This document shows, piece after piece, positions 16,752 through 26,139 of a stretch of DNA of 64,000 nt. This stretch comes from Sva-07 sp963793335 (GTDB lineage: Bacteria; Actinomycetota; Acidimicrobiia; Acidimicrobiales; Ilumatobacteraceae). The stretch's first letter is position 1, and each line of letters begins with the position of its first letter. The DNA is taken from positions 1 through 64,000 of the forward strand of contig CAWBZS010000005.1 of NCBI GenBank assembly GCA_963793335.1, read 5' to 3'. The translations under genes were made by a program, and so were the position numbers. A model generated the notes under the pieces. The model did no database searches, was not told the origin of the DNA, and worked only from the letters and a program-made list of their open reading frames with translations.

Positions 16752-18083
16752 ATGAGAAGGATGACACCGATTGCGGTCGCCATGGCCGCCGTGGCCCTGG
16801 TCGCATGCGGCTCGGATGACAGCAGCAGCGACGCACCAGAGGCGACCAACGCACCCAGCGAGGAGGTTTCCGCCGACGGGACCGACGGCGCGGACATCAC
16901 GCTGTGGCTGGCCGGCACCGACACCCCCGAGGCTGCGCTGACCTACCTCACCGAGACCTATGCGTCGACGACGGGCGGCGAACTGTCGATCGACCAGATC
17001 GGCTGGGGCGACCTCATTTCGTCGCTGACGGCGGCGCTGCCCGACTCCTCGTCCACGCCCGACGTGTTCGAGACCGGCAACACGCAGACCGCGACGTTCA
17101 GCTCGGTGGGTGCGTACAGCGACCTCTCGCCCTACTACGACGAGCTCGGCGGCGACGCGCTGCTCCAGGGCTTCGTCGAGGCCGGTTCGGTCGGCGACAC
17201 CGTCTACTCGCTGCCGTACTACTTCGGTTCTCGCTTCCCCTGGTACCGCAAGGACCTGTACGAGGCCGCCGGCGTTGCCGAGCCCGCCACACTCGAGGAG
17301 TTCACCACGGTGAACGCCACACTGAAGGCCGATGGCTCCGGCGCCTACATTCCGGGTCAGGACTGGCGCAGCGGCATCGCCTGGATCTTCGCCAACGGTG
17401 GAGAGCTCGCAACCTACGACGGGAGTGAGTGGACCGCCAGCCTCTCCTCCGACGAGTCGATCGCCGGCATGGAGATGTGGCAGGAACTGTTCATGTCTGC
17501 GTCTGTCGCCGGATCGACCGACACCGACGCGACCGCCTTCCAGGCGATCAACGACGACTACCTTCCCGACACCGCGGTCGGCACCACGCTCGCACCGAAC
17601 TGGGCGTACTGGAGCCTCGGCGACATCTCGGAGAACGACGAAGGCGAGGCAGTCGCGACCTGGAACCCCGAGACGTTCGGCGCCTACGCCCTCCCCGGCG
17701 TCGATGGCGGAATTGCCCCGGTGTTCGCCGGTGGCTCGAACATCGGGATCTCCGCAGCCTCCGACAACCAGGAGGGGGCGCTCGAATTGATGAAGATCAT
17801 CTTCTCGGACGAGTACCAGACGCTCCTGGCGGAGAACGGCCTCGGGCCAGCCAACACCAACTTCGGTTCGGTGTACGTCGACTCGGCAGCTGATCCGACG
17901 ATCGCCCAGATCGCGCTCGACACCGCCGAGGTGTCGAAGCTGACCCCCGCTGCTCCGGGCTGGACGTCGGTCGAGGAACAGCAGCTCCTCGAGCAGTACT
18001 TCCAGGCCGTCGCCGAGGGTGGCGACGTCGCTTCACTTGCCGCGGAGTACGACGACAAGATCAACGCCGTCATCAACGGCTGA
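16752..18083 (+). CDS. ABC transporter sugar-binding lipoprotein (family 1)
   Basis: 443 residues from MRRMTPIAVAMAAVALVAC, a lipoprotein signal with lipobox LVAC (Cys19). An acidic Ser-rich linker leads to an extracellular solute-binding family 1 fold: ADITLWLAG start, WGDLISSLTAALPDSSSTPDV, LPYYFGSRFPWYRKDLYEAAG, ANGGELATYDG and NWAYWSLGD. It captures carbohydrate outside the membrane for the two permeases that follow; NagA and NagB downstream point to GlcNAc or chito-oligosaccharide. An ATG 8 bases upstream is out of frame. A strong hairpin after the gene may favour its expression over the permeases. Confidence 0.88.
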   Translation: MRRMTPIAVAMAAVALVACGSDDSSSDAPEATNAPSEEVSADGTDGADITLWLAGTDTPEAALTYLTETYASTTGGELSIDQIGWGDLISSLTAALPDSSSTPDVFETGNTQTATFSSVGAYSDLSPYYDELGGDALLQGFVEAGSVGDTVYSLPYYFGSRFPWYRKDLYEAAGVAEPATLEEFTTVNATLKADGSGAYIPGQDWRSGIAWIFANGGELATYDGSEWTASLSSDESIAGMEMWQELFMSASVAGSTDTDATAFQAINDDYLPDTAVGTTLAPNWAYWSLGDISENDEGEAVATWNPETFGAYALPGVDGGIAPVFAGGSNIGISAASDNQEGALELMKIIFSDEYQTLLAENGLGPANTNFGSVYVDSAADPTIAQIALDTAEVSKLTPAAPGWTSVEEQQLLEQYFQAVAEGGDVASLAAEYDDKINAVING

Positions 18084-18091
18084 TCCTCGCT

Positions 18092-18131
18092 GATCGTGCG
18101 GGCGGGACACACCCGTCCCGCCCGCACGATC
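18092..18131 (+). promoter_or_regulatory. Intergenic mRNA hairpin between binding protein and permease
   Basis: GATCGTGCGGGCGGGAC (18092-18108), a 6-nt loop, and GTCCCGCCCGCACGATC (18115-18131) form a perfect 17-bp stem. Its place after the binding-protein gene and before the permeases suggests partial termination or 3' stabilisation that raises binding-protein output. Read-through must occur for the permeases. Confidence 0.7.
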
Positions 18132-18186
18132 TCGACGCATCAGCAAGATCCCCAACCGTCGCCGGCACGTCGCAGAAAGGTCTGCC

Positions 18187-19136
18187 ATGTCAGTCGTGGA
18201 AACACCCAAGCCCGACTCCGCCTCACGGAACCCGAAGCGGATCCGAGCGCGTTCACCGAAACTGCCGTACCTGCTCATCGCTGCTCGCAGTCGGCGCGCT
18301 GATCGTCGGCCTCGCCTACCCGATGGGTTGGCAGATCATCAACTCGATGCGCGAGTACGGCCTGCCGCAGCAGTTCGGCGAGCCCGCACCGTGGATCTGG
18401 TTCGAGAACTACACCGCACTGTTGACCGACAGTTCGTTCTGGACGGTCGTCGTCCGTTCGCTCGTCTTCATGGCTGCCACGGCACTCGCGACGATGGGGC
18501 TCGGCATCCTGCTCGCCCTGCTCATGAAGGCCGCGCCGACGTGGTCGCGGCTCATGCTGCAGTCTGCTCTCCTGCTCGCCTGGGCGATGCCGATCGTCGC
18601 TCAGATGACGGTCTGGAACTGGCTGATCGACTCACGCAACGGCGTGCTCAACTACCTCTTGAGCGCTGTTGCCTGGTGTCGACATGATCGGTCACAACTG
18701 GCTCGAGGAACCGCTGAGCTTCTTCTTCGTCGCCTCGGTCATCATCACCTGGGCGTCCGTGCCGTTCGTGGCGATCTCGGTCTACGCGGGGCTGACGCAG
18801 GTCAGCGACGAAATCCTCGAAGCAGCACAACTCGACGGTGCCAACGCCAGACAGACGCTGATCTACATCATCGCTCCCATCATCCGCCCCGTGTTGATCA
18901 TCCTCCTGGTGCTGCAGTTCATCTGGGACCTGCGTGTCTACGCCCAGATCCAACTGCTGCAAGACCTCGGCCCGAAGGGCGAAGACTACGACCTGCTCGG
19001 CACCTACATCTACGGCCTCGGCATCGGGCAGGGCCGCTTCGGCTCGGCCGCCGCGGCGGCGATGATCGTGCTGGTCATCACGCTCTGCGTGAGTGGGTTC
19101 TACGTACGAGAACTACTGAGAGAGGACGCACGCTGA
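18187..19136 (+). CDS. ABC sugar permease, MalF type, frame broken twice
   Basis: Begins MSVVETPKPDSASRNPKRIR. After KLPYLLIAA near 18,280 a one-base loss moves the frame to ALIVGLAYPMGWQIINSMRE. After LNYLLS near 18,660 it moves again to LPGVDMIGHNWLEEPLSFFF. The rebuilt protein of about 316 residues has six membrane spans and the EAA loop EILEAAQLDGANARQTLIYI IAP. The stop overlaps the start of the second permease by one base. The family assignment is secure; the breaks are most likely sequence errors because both halves are well conserved and the cluster is otherwise complete. Confidence 0.78.
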
Positions 19137-19972
19137 TGCAACGCAAGTACAAGCGCTCCCTCGCAGCGATCACTGCCGTGATCGTCGCGATCATGTGGGC
19201 ATTCCCCGTCTATTGGATGATCAACTCGTCGTTTCTGACGCCGCTCACGATCAGCGGGCTCACCCCGACCTTCCTACCGTTCGGCGGCACCTTGCAGAAC
19301 TATCGCGAGGTCACGACGGACACCCCGTTCTTCGAGGCGCTCAGCATGTCGATCATGGTCGTCTCGATTGCGCTCGTCGTGTGTCTCCTCTTCGCGACGC
19401 TGGCGGCGTTGGCCATCTCGCGGTTCCGCTTCAAGGGACGCAAGAGCTTCGTGCTCGCGATCATTCTGGTGCAGATGTTGCCCGCCGAAGCGATGTTCAT
19501 CGCCCAGTACCAGATGATCTCCGAGTTGGGTCTGCTCAACTCGCTGGCAGGCGTCTCGATCATCTACGTGGCCATGGTCGTGCCGTTCACGATCTGGATG
19601 CTGCGGGGATTCGTCGGTGGCGTCCCGATCGAACTCGAAGAGGCGGCCATGGTCGACGGCTGTACCCGCCTCGGAGCGTTCCGACGCATCACCTTCCCGC
19701 TCATCGCCCCTGGTCTCGTCGCGTCGGGCGTGTTCGCCTTCATCCAGGTGTGGAACGAGTTCGCGCTCGCGTCGATCCTGCTCACCGACGACGAGGTGCA
19801 GACGCTCCCGCTCTGGTTGCGCGACATCGCGCAGCAATCGAACCTCGGTGCGCCCGAGTGGGGTCAGATCATGGCCGGCTCCGTGCTCGTCGCCGTGCCC
19901 GTCATCATCTTCTTCGTGATCGTGCAGGGTCGTATGGCGGAGGGCCTCGTCGGAGGAGCAGTGAAGGGGTGA
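19136..19972 (+). CDS. ABC sugar permease, MalG type
   Basis: 278 residues from MQRKYKRSLAAITAVIVAIM at 19136. Six hydrophobic spans, and the EAA motif ELEEAAMVDGCTRLGAFRRI followed by TFPLIAPG, where the shared ATPase docks. It completes the membrane channel with the upstream gene. No ATP-binding subunit is encoded in the cluster, so a shared MsiK-type ATPase elsewhere must energise it, as known for many actinobacterial sugar importers. Confidence 0.88.
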   Translation: MQRKYKRSLAAITAVIVAIMWAFPVYWMINSSFLTPLTISGLTPTFLPFGGTLQNYREVTTDTPFFEALSMSIMVVSIALVVCLLFATLAALAISRFRFKGRKSFVLAIILVQMLPAEAMFIAQYQMISELGLLNSLAGVSIIYVAMVVPFTIWMLRGFVGGVPIELEEAAMVDGCTRLGAFRRITFPLIAPGLVASGVFAFIQVWNEFALASILLTDDEVQTLPLWLRDIAQQSNLGAPEWGQIMAGSVLVAVPVIIFFVIVQGRMAEGLVGGAVKG

Positions 19973-20030
19973 CTGCGACATCACCACGGCAGCGGCCGCG
20001 TCTGGACAACGAACTCGCAGGATCACGCAC

Positions 20031-20918
20031 ATGAGGATCGGCATCGACATCGGCGGCACCAAGATCGAGGCCGTCGCCATCGACGAGGACATCAACGTCC
20101 TCGCCACCTTCCGAGGACCAGTGCGGCCCGGCCCCACGGGTGTCACGTGTGGAGCACTGGAGGCCATCGACGCGGTCGGTCGCGACGCGAGTGACGGGAT
20201 CACGTCGATCGGTGTCGGCGTGCCCGGCGCGATCCGGTGTGGCGTGGTCCATCACGCGCGCAACCTCGGGATCGATTCGTTCGATCTCGAGACCGCCGTT
20301 GCCGAGACGACCCACACGAGGGTGCGGGTCTTCAACGACGTCAACGCTGCTGCGCTCGGCGCATGGGCGCTCCACGGTGGAGTGTCGAGGTCGTTCGCGT
20401 ACCTCAACCTCGGCACCGGCATGGCAGCCGGCCTCGTGCTGGACGGTCGCGTCTGGGAAGGCAGCAGTGGGTTGGCCGGCGAGATCGGTTACATCTCCGC
20501 CGATCCGCACGGTCCCGACCACGTGCAGGGTCTGGCCGGCACGCTCGAGGGCTACGCGTCGGGTTCCGGAGTGGTCGCCCAGTGGGGTGTCGACGGCGCG
20601 TCCGCCGTCGACGTGTTCCGCGCTGCGCAGGCGGGCGACGCCCGCGCTGCTGCCATACGCGACGGTGTGTACTTCGGAGCTGCGAACGCAGTCCGGGTGC
20701 TCGCGCTCGCCTTTGGATCCGACACCATCGTGATCGGCGGTGGTCTGACCGCAGTGGGTCGACCCCTGTGCGAGGGCATGGCGAAGCACTTCGACGCGTG
20801 GTCCGAGACGTCGCCGCTCATCGCCTCACTCCGGTTGGGTGCAATCACGCACCTCCTGGACGACGAGCGGCCCACGCACGCGATCGGAGCGGCACTCATG
20901 GGAGGACAGCATGGCTGA
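20031..20918 (+). CDS. ROK-family sugar kinase (probable GlcNAc kinase)
   Basis: 295 residues. IGIDIGGTKIEAVAID is the phosphate-1 motif, VGVGVPGAI and RVFNDVNAAALGAW hold the catalytic Asp, and YLNLGTGMAAGLVLDG the phosphate-2 motif. The usual zinc motif of ROK proteins is absent: after GLAGEIGYISADPHGPDHVQ the CxCGxxGCxE stretch is replaced by GLAGTLEGYASGSG. The family's catalytic architecture is otherwise intact, so a zinc-free ROK kinase is likely. Followed by NagB (8-base overlap) and NagA, it would supply GlcNAc-6-phosphate. Confidence 0.8.
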   Translation: MRIGIDIGGTKIEAVAIDEDINVLATFRGPVRPGPTGVTCGALEAIDAVGRDASDGITSIGVGVPGAIRCGVVHHARNLGIDSFDLETAVAETTHTRVRVFNDVNAAALGAWALHGGVSRSFAYLNLGTGMAAGLVLDGRVWEGSSGLAGEIGYISADPHGPDHVQGLAGTLEGYASGSGVVAQWGVDGASAVDVFRAAQAGDARAAAIRDGVYFGAANAVRVLALAFGSDTIVIGGGLTAVGRPLCEGMAKHFDAWSETSPLIASLRLGAITHLLDDERPTHAIGAALMGGQHG

Positions 20919-21693
20919 GGTCGTCATCGTCGAAGATGCCAAGACCGGTGGCGCGCTCGTCGCTCGTCACATCGCGACCCAGGTTCGAGCCGACCCCGAG
21001 TTCACACTCGGCGTGGCGACCGGGTCGACGCCGCTCTCGGTCTACTCTGCGCTCGCCCGCGAGCGTGCGGCGGGTCTCGATCTCTCGGGTGTGTCGGCGT
21101 TCGCGCTCGACGAGTACGTCGGGCTGTCGGGCGAACACCCGCAGAGCTACCACCGGGTGATCCAGCGCGAGGTGACCGACCCGCTCGGCCTCGACCCGTC
21201 GCGGGTCCACGTCCCCGACAGTGACGAGGCGACGATCACCACGTCGGGCGCTCGGTACGAAGCCGCACTCGAAGCGCACGGCGGGGTCGACCTGCAGCTG
21301 CTGGGCATCGGCACGGACGGCCACGTGGGCTTCAACGAACCTGGCTCCTCGTTGGCATCGCTCACCCGTATCAAGACGCTGACGGCGCGGACCCGCGCCG
21401 ACAACGCACGCTTCTTCGACGCGTCCGAGCGAGTGCCCACGCACTGCATCACCCAGGGAATCGGCACCATCTTGCGGGCACGCCACCTCGTGCTCCTCGC
21501 ATTCGGTGCCGGCAAGGCCGACGCGATCGCCGCCGCGGTCGAGGGGCCCGTCAGCGCCTCGTTGCCCGCCTCGTGCATCCAGCTGCATGCCCATGTGACC
21601 GTCGTGGTCGACGAAGCCGCAGCGACTCGCCTCGAGCGCGCCGACTACTACCGCTGGGTGTTCGAGCACAAGCCGACGTGGCAGGGCCTGTAG
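20911..21693 (+). CDS. nagB: Glucosamine-6-phosphate deaminase
   Basis: 260 residues from MAEVVIVEDAKTGG. The phosphate loop is LGVATGSTPLSVYS. The family signature SAFALDEYVGLSGEHPQSYH carries the catalytic Asp, and LLGIGTDGHVGFNEPGSS the catalytic His and Glu. It converts glucosamine-6-phosphate to fructose-6-phosphate and ammonia. It overlaps the kinase gene by 8 bases and ends 2 bases before nagA, so all three belong to one transcript. Confidence 0.92.
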   Translation: MAEVVIVEDAKTGGALVARHIATQVRADPEFTLGVATGSTPLSVYSALARERAAGLDLSGVSAFALDEYVGLSGEHPQSYHRVIQREVTDPLGLDPSRVHVPDSDEATITTSGARYEAALEAHGGVDLQLLGIGTDGHVGFNEPGSSLASLTRIKTLTARTRADNARFFDASERVPTHCITQGIGTILRARHLVLLAFGAGKADAIAAAVEGPVSASLPASCIQLHAHVTVVVDEAAATRLERADYYRWVFEHKPTWQGL

Positions 21694-21695
21694 GA

Positions 21696-22817
21696 ATGAT
21701 GTCGACGCTCGTCCACTCGGGAACCCTCGTCGATGCGAGCGGCGAACGCCCCGGCTGGGTGTTCGCCGACGGCGGCCAGATCGTGTCGGTCGGTGCACCC
21801 GACGAGTTGCCGCCCGACGCCGATCGGTCGATTGACGCCTCAGGTGGGTACACCACGCCGGGCTTCGTCGACATTCATGGTCACGGCGCGGGTGGCGCCC
21901 ACTACCAGGACGGCGTCGACCAGGCCCTCGATGCGCTGGCGGCGATGCGCGCCCACGGCACGACCCGAGCCGTTGCCTCCTTCGTCACGAGTTCCATCGA
22001 CCGCCTCATTGCGTCCATCGACACCGCACGCGTGGCGATGGATCGCGACCCCGGCCTGATCGGTGTCCACGTCGAAGGACCGTTTCTGTCGCCCGGGCGC
22101 AAAGGGGCCCACAACCGCGAGTTGCTCCGTCACCCCGACCGCGAGTCGGTCGATCGGCTGCTGGACACCGCGCACGGCATCGTTCGCCAGATCACCATCG
22201 CCCCGGAGTTGCCCGGTGCACTCGACGCGGTCTCTCGGTTCGTCGACGCTGGGGTCGCCGTCGCAGTTGGCCACACCGACTGCGACTACGACACTGCCCA
22301 GGAGGCCTTTCGTCGTGGCGCGTCGTTGGTCACGCATGCGTTCAACGCGATGGCTCCGATCCAAGGGCGCCTCCCCGGTGTGCTGGGGGCAGCAGTGGCC
22401 GCCGACCACGTCACAATCGAGGTGATCGCCGACGGCATCCACGTTCATCCCGCGTCGATCGCCCTGCTGTTCGCCGCGGCGCCCGGCCGGGTTGCTCTGG
22501 TCACCGATGCAATGGCTGCGGCCGCCGCTCCGCCGGGCCGGTATCGGCTCGGCACGGTCGACGTCGACGTTGCCGACGGCCGAGCCGTGCTCGCGGGCAC
22601 CGACACGCTCGCCGGATCCACGCTCACACCGGACCAGGCGCTTCGTACGGTCGTGAACGACTGCGGCATCCCCCTGCACGACGCCATTGCAGCGCTCACG
22701 ACCACTCCAGCGAGAGCGATCGGAGAGCAGGACAGTGCGATGCTGGCCGCCGAAGAGCCCGCGCTTCTGGTCGTGCTCGACAACCAGCTCGTCGTGAGCG
22801 AGGTACTCTTCAGCTGA
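21696..22817 (+). CDS. nagA: N-acetylglucosamine-6-phosphate deacetylase
   Basis: 373 residues. Two consecutive ATGs (21696 and 21699) offer equal starts. The amidohydrolase signature is FVDIHGHGAGG (HxH), the metal Glu is in GVHVEGPFLSPGRKGAHN, and further metal histidines are in VAVGHTDCDYDTA and LVTHAFNAMAPIQGR. The catalytic Asp is in VALVTDAMAAAAAPPG, and AGSTLTPDQALR is typical. It removes acetate from GlcNAc-6-phosphate, feeding NagB. It is the last gene of the cluster; 263 bp without a gene follow. Confidence 0.92.
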   Translation: MMSTLVHSGTLVDASGERPGWVFADGGQIVSVGAPDELPPDADRSIDASGGYTTPGFVDIHGHGAGGAHYQDGVDQALDALAAMRAHGTTRAVASFVTSSIDRLIASIDTARVAMDRDPGLIGVHVEGPFLSPGRKGAHNRELLRHPDRESVDRLLDTAHGIVRQITIAPELPGALDAVSRFVDAGVAVAVGHTDCDYDTAQEAFRRGASLVTHAFNAMAPIQGRLPGVLGAAVAADHVTIEVIADGIHVHPASIALLFAAAPGRVALVTDAMAAAAAPPGRYRLGTVDVDVADGRAVLAGTDTLAGSTLTPDQALRTVVNDCGIPLHDAIAALTTTPARAIGEQDSAMLAAEEPALLVVLDNQLVVSEVLFS

Positions 22818-23080
22818 GCCGTCGACGGCGGTGATGGATTGGCGCTGGCGAGCGGTTCACCCGCCGCACAGCAGCTCGAACCTCCTGGCCACCGCAAACG
22901 GGACGGTGTCGGCACACCCCCGGTGTCACGCCCTCGCTGAGCGCTGCGGCAGACGGGTCCGACCGGTGTGACACGCACATCGCTCCGCGACCGGCACATG
23001 ACCGAGCACTTGGTCGACATGGGCTCCACAGCCCCGCCAGGTCGGCTTGCTACAGCTCGAGCAGGTTGCTGGCTGACACA

Positions 23081-23455
23081 TCAGTTGCTCCGTTCGAGGC
23101 CACGCGCCGATTCGAGCGCGTTGTAGGCATTGAGGCCGCCATTGATGTAGCGAGCGTTCACGTAGCCCATCGATCGGAGTGTGGCGGCGGACAGCGCACC
23201 CCTGTTGACTGCGTTGCAGTAGCAGAGGATGGTGGTGTCGAGATCGGGAATCTTGGCTTCGACGATCATCTCCAACTTGCCGCGGCTGATGTTCATGGAG
23301 TTGGCGATGTGGTCGGTTGCGTGTTCGTCCGGGTCGCGGATGTCGAGCGCGATCGCTCCGGCGTCGACCAGGGTGTCGACCTCCTCAGGTTCGACGGCGG
23401 ACACGTGTGCCCGAGCGGTGTCGGCGAGACGTTGGAACTTCTCGGTGTATGCCAT
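23081..23455 (-). CDS. Single-domain rhodanese
   Basis: 124 residues, the last gene of the minus-strand sulfur cluster. The rhodanese fold is seen in VDAGAIALDIRDPDEHATDHI, and the active-site loop CYCNAVNRGALSA carries the persulfide cysteine. The loop is not the arginine-rich thiosulfate type. It is probably a sulfane-sulfur carrier working with the dioxygenase upstream (50 bp away). Confidence 0.82.
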   Translation of the reverse strand: MAYTEKFQRLADTARAHVSAVEPEEVDTLVDAGAIALDIRDPDEHATDHIANSMNISRGKLEMIVEAKIPDLDTTILCYCNAVNRGALSAATLRSMGYVNARYINGGLNAYNALESARGLERSN

Positions 23456-23505
23456 GTGCTTCTCCGTTGATTGGTGTGAGTGTGGAATGGAGCCTGGCGC
23501 TCGCC

Positions 23506-24888
23506 TCAGAGGAGCGACGGCTGGATCTCCTGCCAGGCGCCGTACCCGCCGAGGATGTCGGAGACGTCCGAGAAGCCGGCATCGCGCAGCACACTGGCTG
23601 CCACCGACGAGCGGTAGCCACCGGCGCAGTAGACAACCGTGGGCGCTGCCGGATCAAGCTCGTCCAAACGGCCAGGCAACTGCCCGACCGGAATCGTGGT
23701 CGCACCACTGATGACACCCAACGCAACTTCGCCGGGGTTGCGGATGTCGACCAGTTGCAGCCCGTCGATCTCGTCACGGCGTGCGTCGAACTCAACGGCG
23801 GTCATCCGCGATGCGTGGCGGACGCGGTCCGGGTGGTCGAGCATCATGACGTAGGGATGCTGCAGAAACCCGACCACGCGGTCGAAGCCGATGCGGGCGA
23901 GGCGGTTCTTCGCCTCGAGTTCGAAGCCCTCGTCGACGACGAGCACGATGTCGACGTCGTGCGGGATCACCGATCCGGCAAACTCGGCATAGCGACCGTT
24001 GAGGCCGACGTTGATCGAGCCGGCGAGGTGGCCGCGGCCGAACTCGTCGGGGTCTCGCCCATCGATCACCATCGCACCGCCCTCGACCAGCCGGTCGAAT
24101 TCGTCGAGCGTGAGCGCGTCCGGCAGCATCGTTTCATCGAGCAGCTCGCGGTCCTTGCGGTTGAGGATCGCGTCGTACACGAAGTAGCTCGGTGCAGGCG
24201 GTTGGCCTTCGGTGACCAGGTCGAAGAACGTGTCCTTGCTCTCCGCGAGAAGTGCGTAGTTCGTCGTGCGCTGCTCGCCGATCGTCGACCAGGTGTCAGT
24301 CGAGAGGTTCTTGCCGCATGCCGACCCGGCGCCGTGGGCGGGGTAGACCCGGGTCGAGTCCGGCAGGGTCAGAAGCTGTTCGTGCAGGCTGTCGTACAGG
24401 CTGGCGGCCAGCTCCTCCTTGGTGAAGCCAATCGACGCAAGCAGGTCGGGTCGACCGACATCGCCGATGAACAACGTGTCACCGGTGAGCACGCCGTATG
24501 GGGCCTGGTCGTCGGCATGTTCCCACACCACGACACTGATGGACTCGGGCGTGTGACCGGGCGTGTGGCGAACCTCGAGCACGACGTCGCCGAGCGAGAT
24601 GCGTTCCCCGTCGACCAGCTTGCGTGAAGGGAACTCGGTCTCGGCGACCGACGAGAATCCGATCTCGGCACCGGTGGTCTCCGCGAGTTCGAGGTGACCC
24701 GACAGGAAGTCGGCATGGAAGTGGGTCTCGATGACGAGTTCGATCGTGAGGCCGGCTTCGGCTGCGTCGCGCACGTACTCGTCGATGTCACGGCGAGGGT
24801 CGACGACGACGGCTCGGCCGGTCGTCTCATCGCCGATGAGGTAGGAAGCCTGCGAGAGGCAGTCGAGGTAGTACTGGGTGAACTTCAT
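23506..24888 (-). CDS. Persulfide dioxygenase-rhodanese fusion (ETHE1/CstB-like)
   Basis: 460 residues. The N-terminal metallo-beta-lactamase domain (1-250) has ETHFHADFLSGHLEL with the HxHxD motif, HTPGHTPESISVVV, TGDTLFIGDVGRPDLL and YPAHGAGSACG. This is the ETHE1 type with one iron site that oxidises glutathione or CoA persulfide to sulfite. Two rhodanese domains follow. The first (about 265-355) lacks a catalytic Cys (VVDEGFELEAKNR), the second (about 365-455) has CAGGYRSS. The same MBL-Rhd-Rhd order occurs in Staphylococcus CstB. A CsoR/CstR-type operator lies 46 bp upstream. Confidence 0.86.
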   Translation of the reverse strand: MKFTQYYLDCLSQASYLIGDETTGRAVVVDPRRDIDEYVRDAAEAGLTIELVIETHFHADFLSGHLELAETTGAEIGFSSVAETEFPSRKLVDGERISLGDVVLEVRHTPGHTPESISVVVWEHADDQAPYGVLTGDTLFIGDVGRPDLLASIGFTKEELAASLYDSLHEQLLTLPDSTRVYPAHGAGSACGKNLSTDTWSTIGEQRTTNYALLAESKDTFFDLVTEGQPPAPSYFVYDAILNRKDRELLDETMLPDALTLDEFDRLVEGGAMVIDGRDPDEFGRGHLAGSINVGLNGRYAEFAGSVIPHDVDIVLVVDEGFELEAKNRLARIGFDRVVGFLQHPYVMMLDHPDRVRHASRMTAVEFDARRDEIDGLQLVDIRNPGEVALGVISGATTIPVGQLPGRLDELDPAAPTVVYCAGGYRSSVAASVLRDAGFSDVSDILGGYGAWQEIQPSLL

Positions 24889-24933
24889 GGATCGGTTCCT
24901 TTCGGGTCCAACGAATCTTTATGTACGGACATT

Positions 24934-24949
24934 ATACCCCGGGGGGTAT
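24934..24949. promoter_or_regulatory. CsoR/CstR-type operator before the dioxygenase gene
   Basis: ATACCCC, GG, GGGGTAT: 7-bp arms with a 2-nt spacer. The TATAAT of the minus-strand promoter (24936-24931) overlaps it, so bound repressor would block polymerase. The same layout recurs at 27940-27955. Confidence 0.78.
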
Positions 24950-24970
24950 CGAATCCCAACCGCTGCGGGC

Positions 24971-25558
24971 TCAGGCCACCGTGCGCAGCTCGGCGAGCAC
25001 GCCATCGATATCGCAGTTGTCGGTCCGGTTGTACGGCAGCTTCGACAGGACGTTGCCCATGGCGCAGGTGTTCGTCGCCGCCGAGAAGGCCAGGCCGAAC
25101 GACACACCACCGGCAAGCCATTTTGCCTTCGGCACCAGCATGCTCATGAGGACCGCCAGCAGACCGATCGTCCCGGCAACGAAGCGGACCTGCCGGTCGA
25201 GCGCCCACACGTCGCTGGAACCACGCACGACGTCGCCGCGTGCCGCCTCCCAGGCGTCCATACCGCCCTCGAGGAGGTGGAGACGCTGTTTGCCGGCGGT
25301 GGTGAGCTTGGCGTGAGCCTGGGTGGCGCGGGCGCCGGAGCGACAGACGAGCACGACGGGGTGTTCGACGTCGGCAAGGTCGTTGACGTGTTCGCCCAAG
25401 GTGTCGAGCGGAACGTTGAACGAACCGGGGATGTGCACCGCATCGAACTCACCGCCGGTGCGCACGTCGAGCACGCGGATCAGCGGATCCTCGTGCATCA
25501 GCTGCCGGAGCTGTGAGGTGTTGATGATGTCGGTGTCGGGAAGGGTTGCAGTGGTCAT
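24971..25558 (-). CDS. Rhodanese with membrane DUF2892-like domain
   Basis: 195 residues. A rhodanese domain at about 10-110 carries the active loop LVCRSGARATQAH. The C-terminal part has two hydrophobic stretches (VAGTIGLLAVLMSMLVP and WLAGGVSFGLAFSAATN) with a Cys in TNTCAMGNVLSKLPYNR, the pattern of DUF2892 membrane domains that accompany rhodaneses. It would handle sulfane sulfur at the inner membrane face. Its ATG overlaps the carbonic anhydrase stop by four bases. Confidence 0.83.
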   Translation of the reverse strand: MTTATLPDTDIINTSQLRQLMHEDPLIRVLDVRTGGEFDAVHIPGSFNVPLDTLGEHVNDLADVEHPVVLVCRSGARATQAHAKLTTAGKQRLHLLEGGMDAWEAARGDVVRGSSDVWALDRQVRFVAGTIGLLAVLMSMLVPKAKWLAGGVSFGLAFSAATNTCAMGNVLSKLPYNRTDNCDIDGVLAELRTVA

Positions 25559-26139
25559 GATGTCTCCAGTGGTTCGGGGGTGGGTGTGGATGGGGTTGCT
25601 TGAGGGGTGGGTGGCGAGACCGGGCGAAGCAGGCCGCTGTCGAGGTCGAAGACCGCTCCTTTGATGGAGAGGCGCCCGTCGAGATGCTCGGCGGTGATCG
25701 AACCGCCCGCCTGCTTCAACACCTCGACCGTTCGAGCGACGTTCATCGCCTCGAGTTCGGTCCGAGTTGCTTCGGGATGGTCACGAACCAGTTCGCAGAT
25801 CGGCCCGACGACCGGGCTGAGCACGCCAGAGCACACGCCTTCCGCCGCAGCACCAACCGCACCGCAGTGCGTGTGGCCGAGGACGACGATCAGCCCGACT
25901 CCGAGGTGCGCCACTGCGTACTCCAGGCTTGCGATGGCAGTGGTCGACGCCGTGTTGCCGGCGATCCTCACGACGAACAACTCGCCGGCGGGCTGGTCGA
26001 AGACGACCGACGGTGGCACCCGAGCATCGGAGCAGGAGAGGACGGCCACCGAGGGGTGGTGCTCCTGCATCGCCGCGCGACCCGCCGTTGCGCTGCGCTC
26101 AGCTCCTGCGACCAAGTCGCGCCAGACCTCGTCAGACAT
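25555..26139 (-). CDS. Beta-type carbonic anhydrase
   Basis: 194 residues from MSDEVWRDLVAGAERS. The zinc ligands are in VAVLSCSDARVPPSVVFDQ (Cys and the Asp-Arg pair) and LGHTHCGAVGAA (His and Cys). GELFVVRIAGN is the usual core strand. It interconverts CO2 and bicarbonate. The start overlaps the SulP stop by 8 bases. A SulP-carbonic anhydrase pair usually means bicarbonate transport, which is odd within a persulfide cluster. The Pro/Thr-rich C-terminal tail is unusual. Confidence 0.87.
   Translation of the reverse strand: MSDEVWRDLVAGAERSATAGRAAMQEHHPSVAVLSCSDARVPPSVVFDQPAGELFVVRIAGNTASTTAIASLEYAVAHLGVGLIVVLGHTHCGAVGAAAEGVCSGVLSPVVGPICELVRDHPEATRTELEAMNVARTVEVLKQAGGSITAEHLDGRLSIKGAVFDLDSGLLRPVSPPTPQATPSTPTPEPLETS

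Noticed and set aside
18187..19136. Programmed frameshifting in the MalF-type permease
   Set aside because: No slippery heptamer or stem-loop at either break, and many unrelated genes show the same defect.
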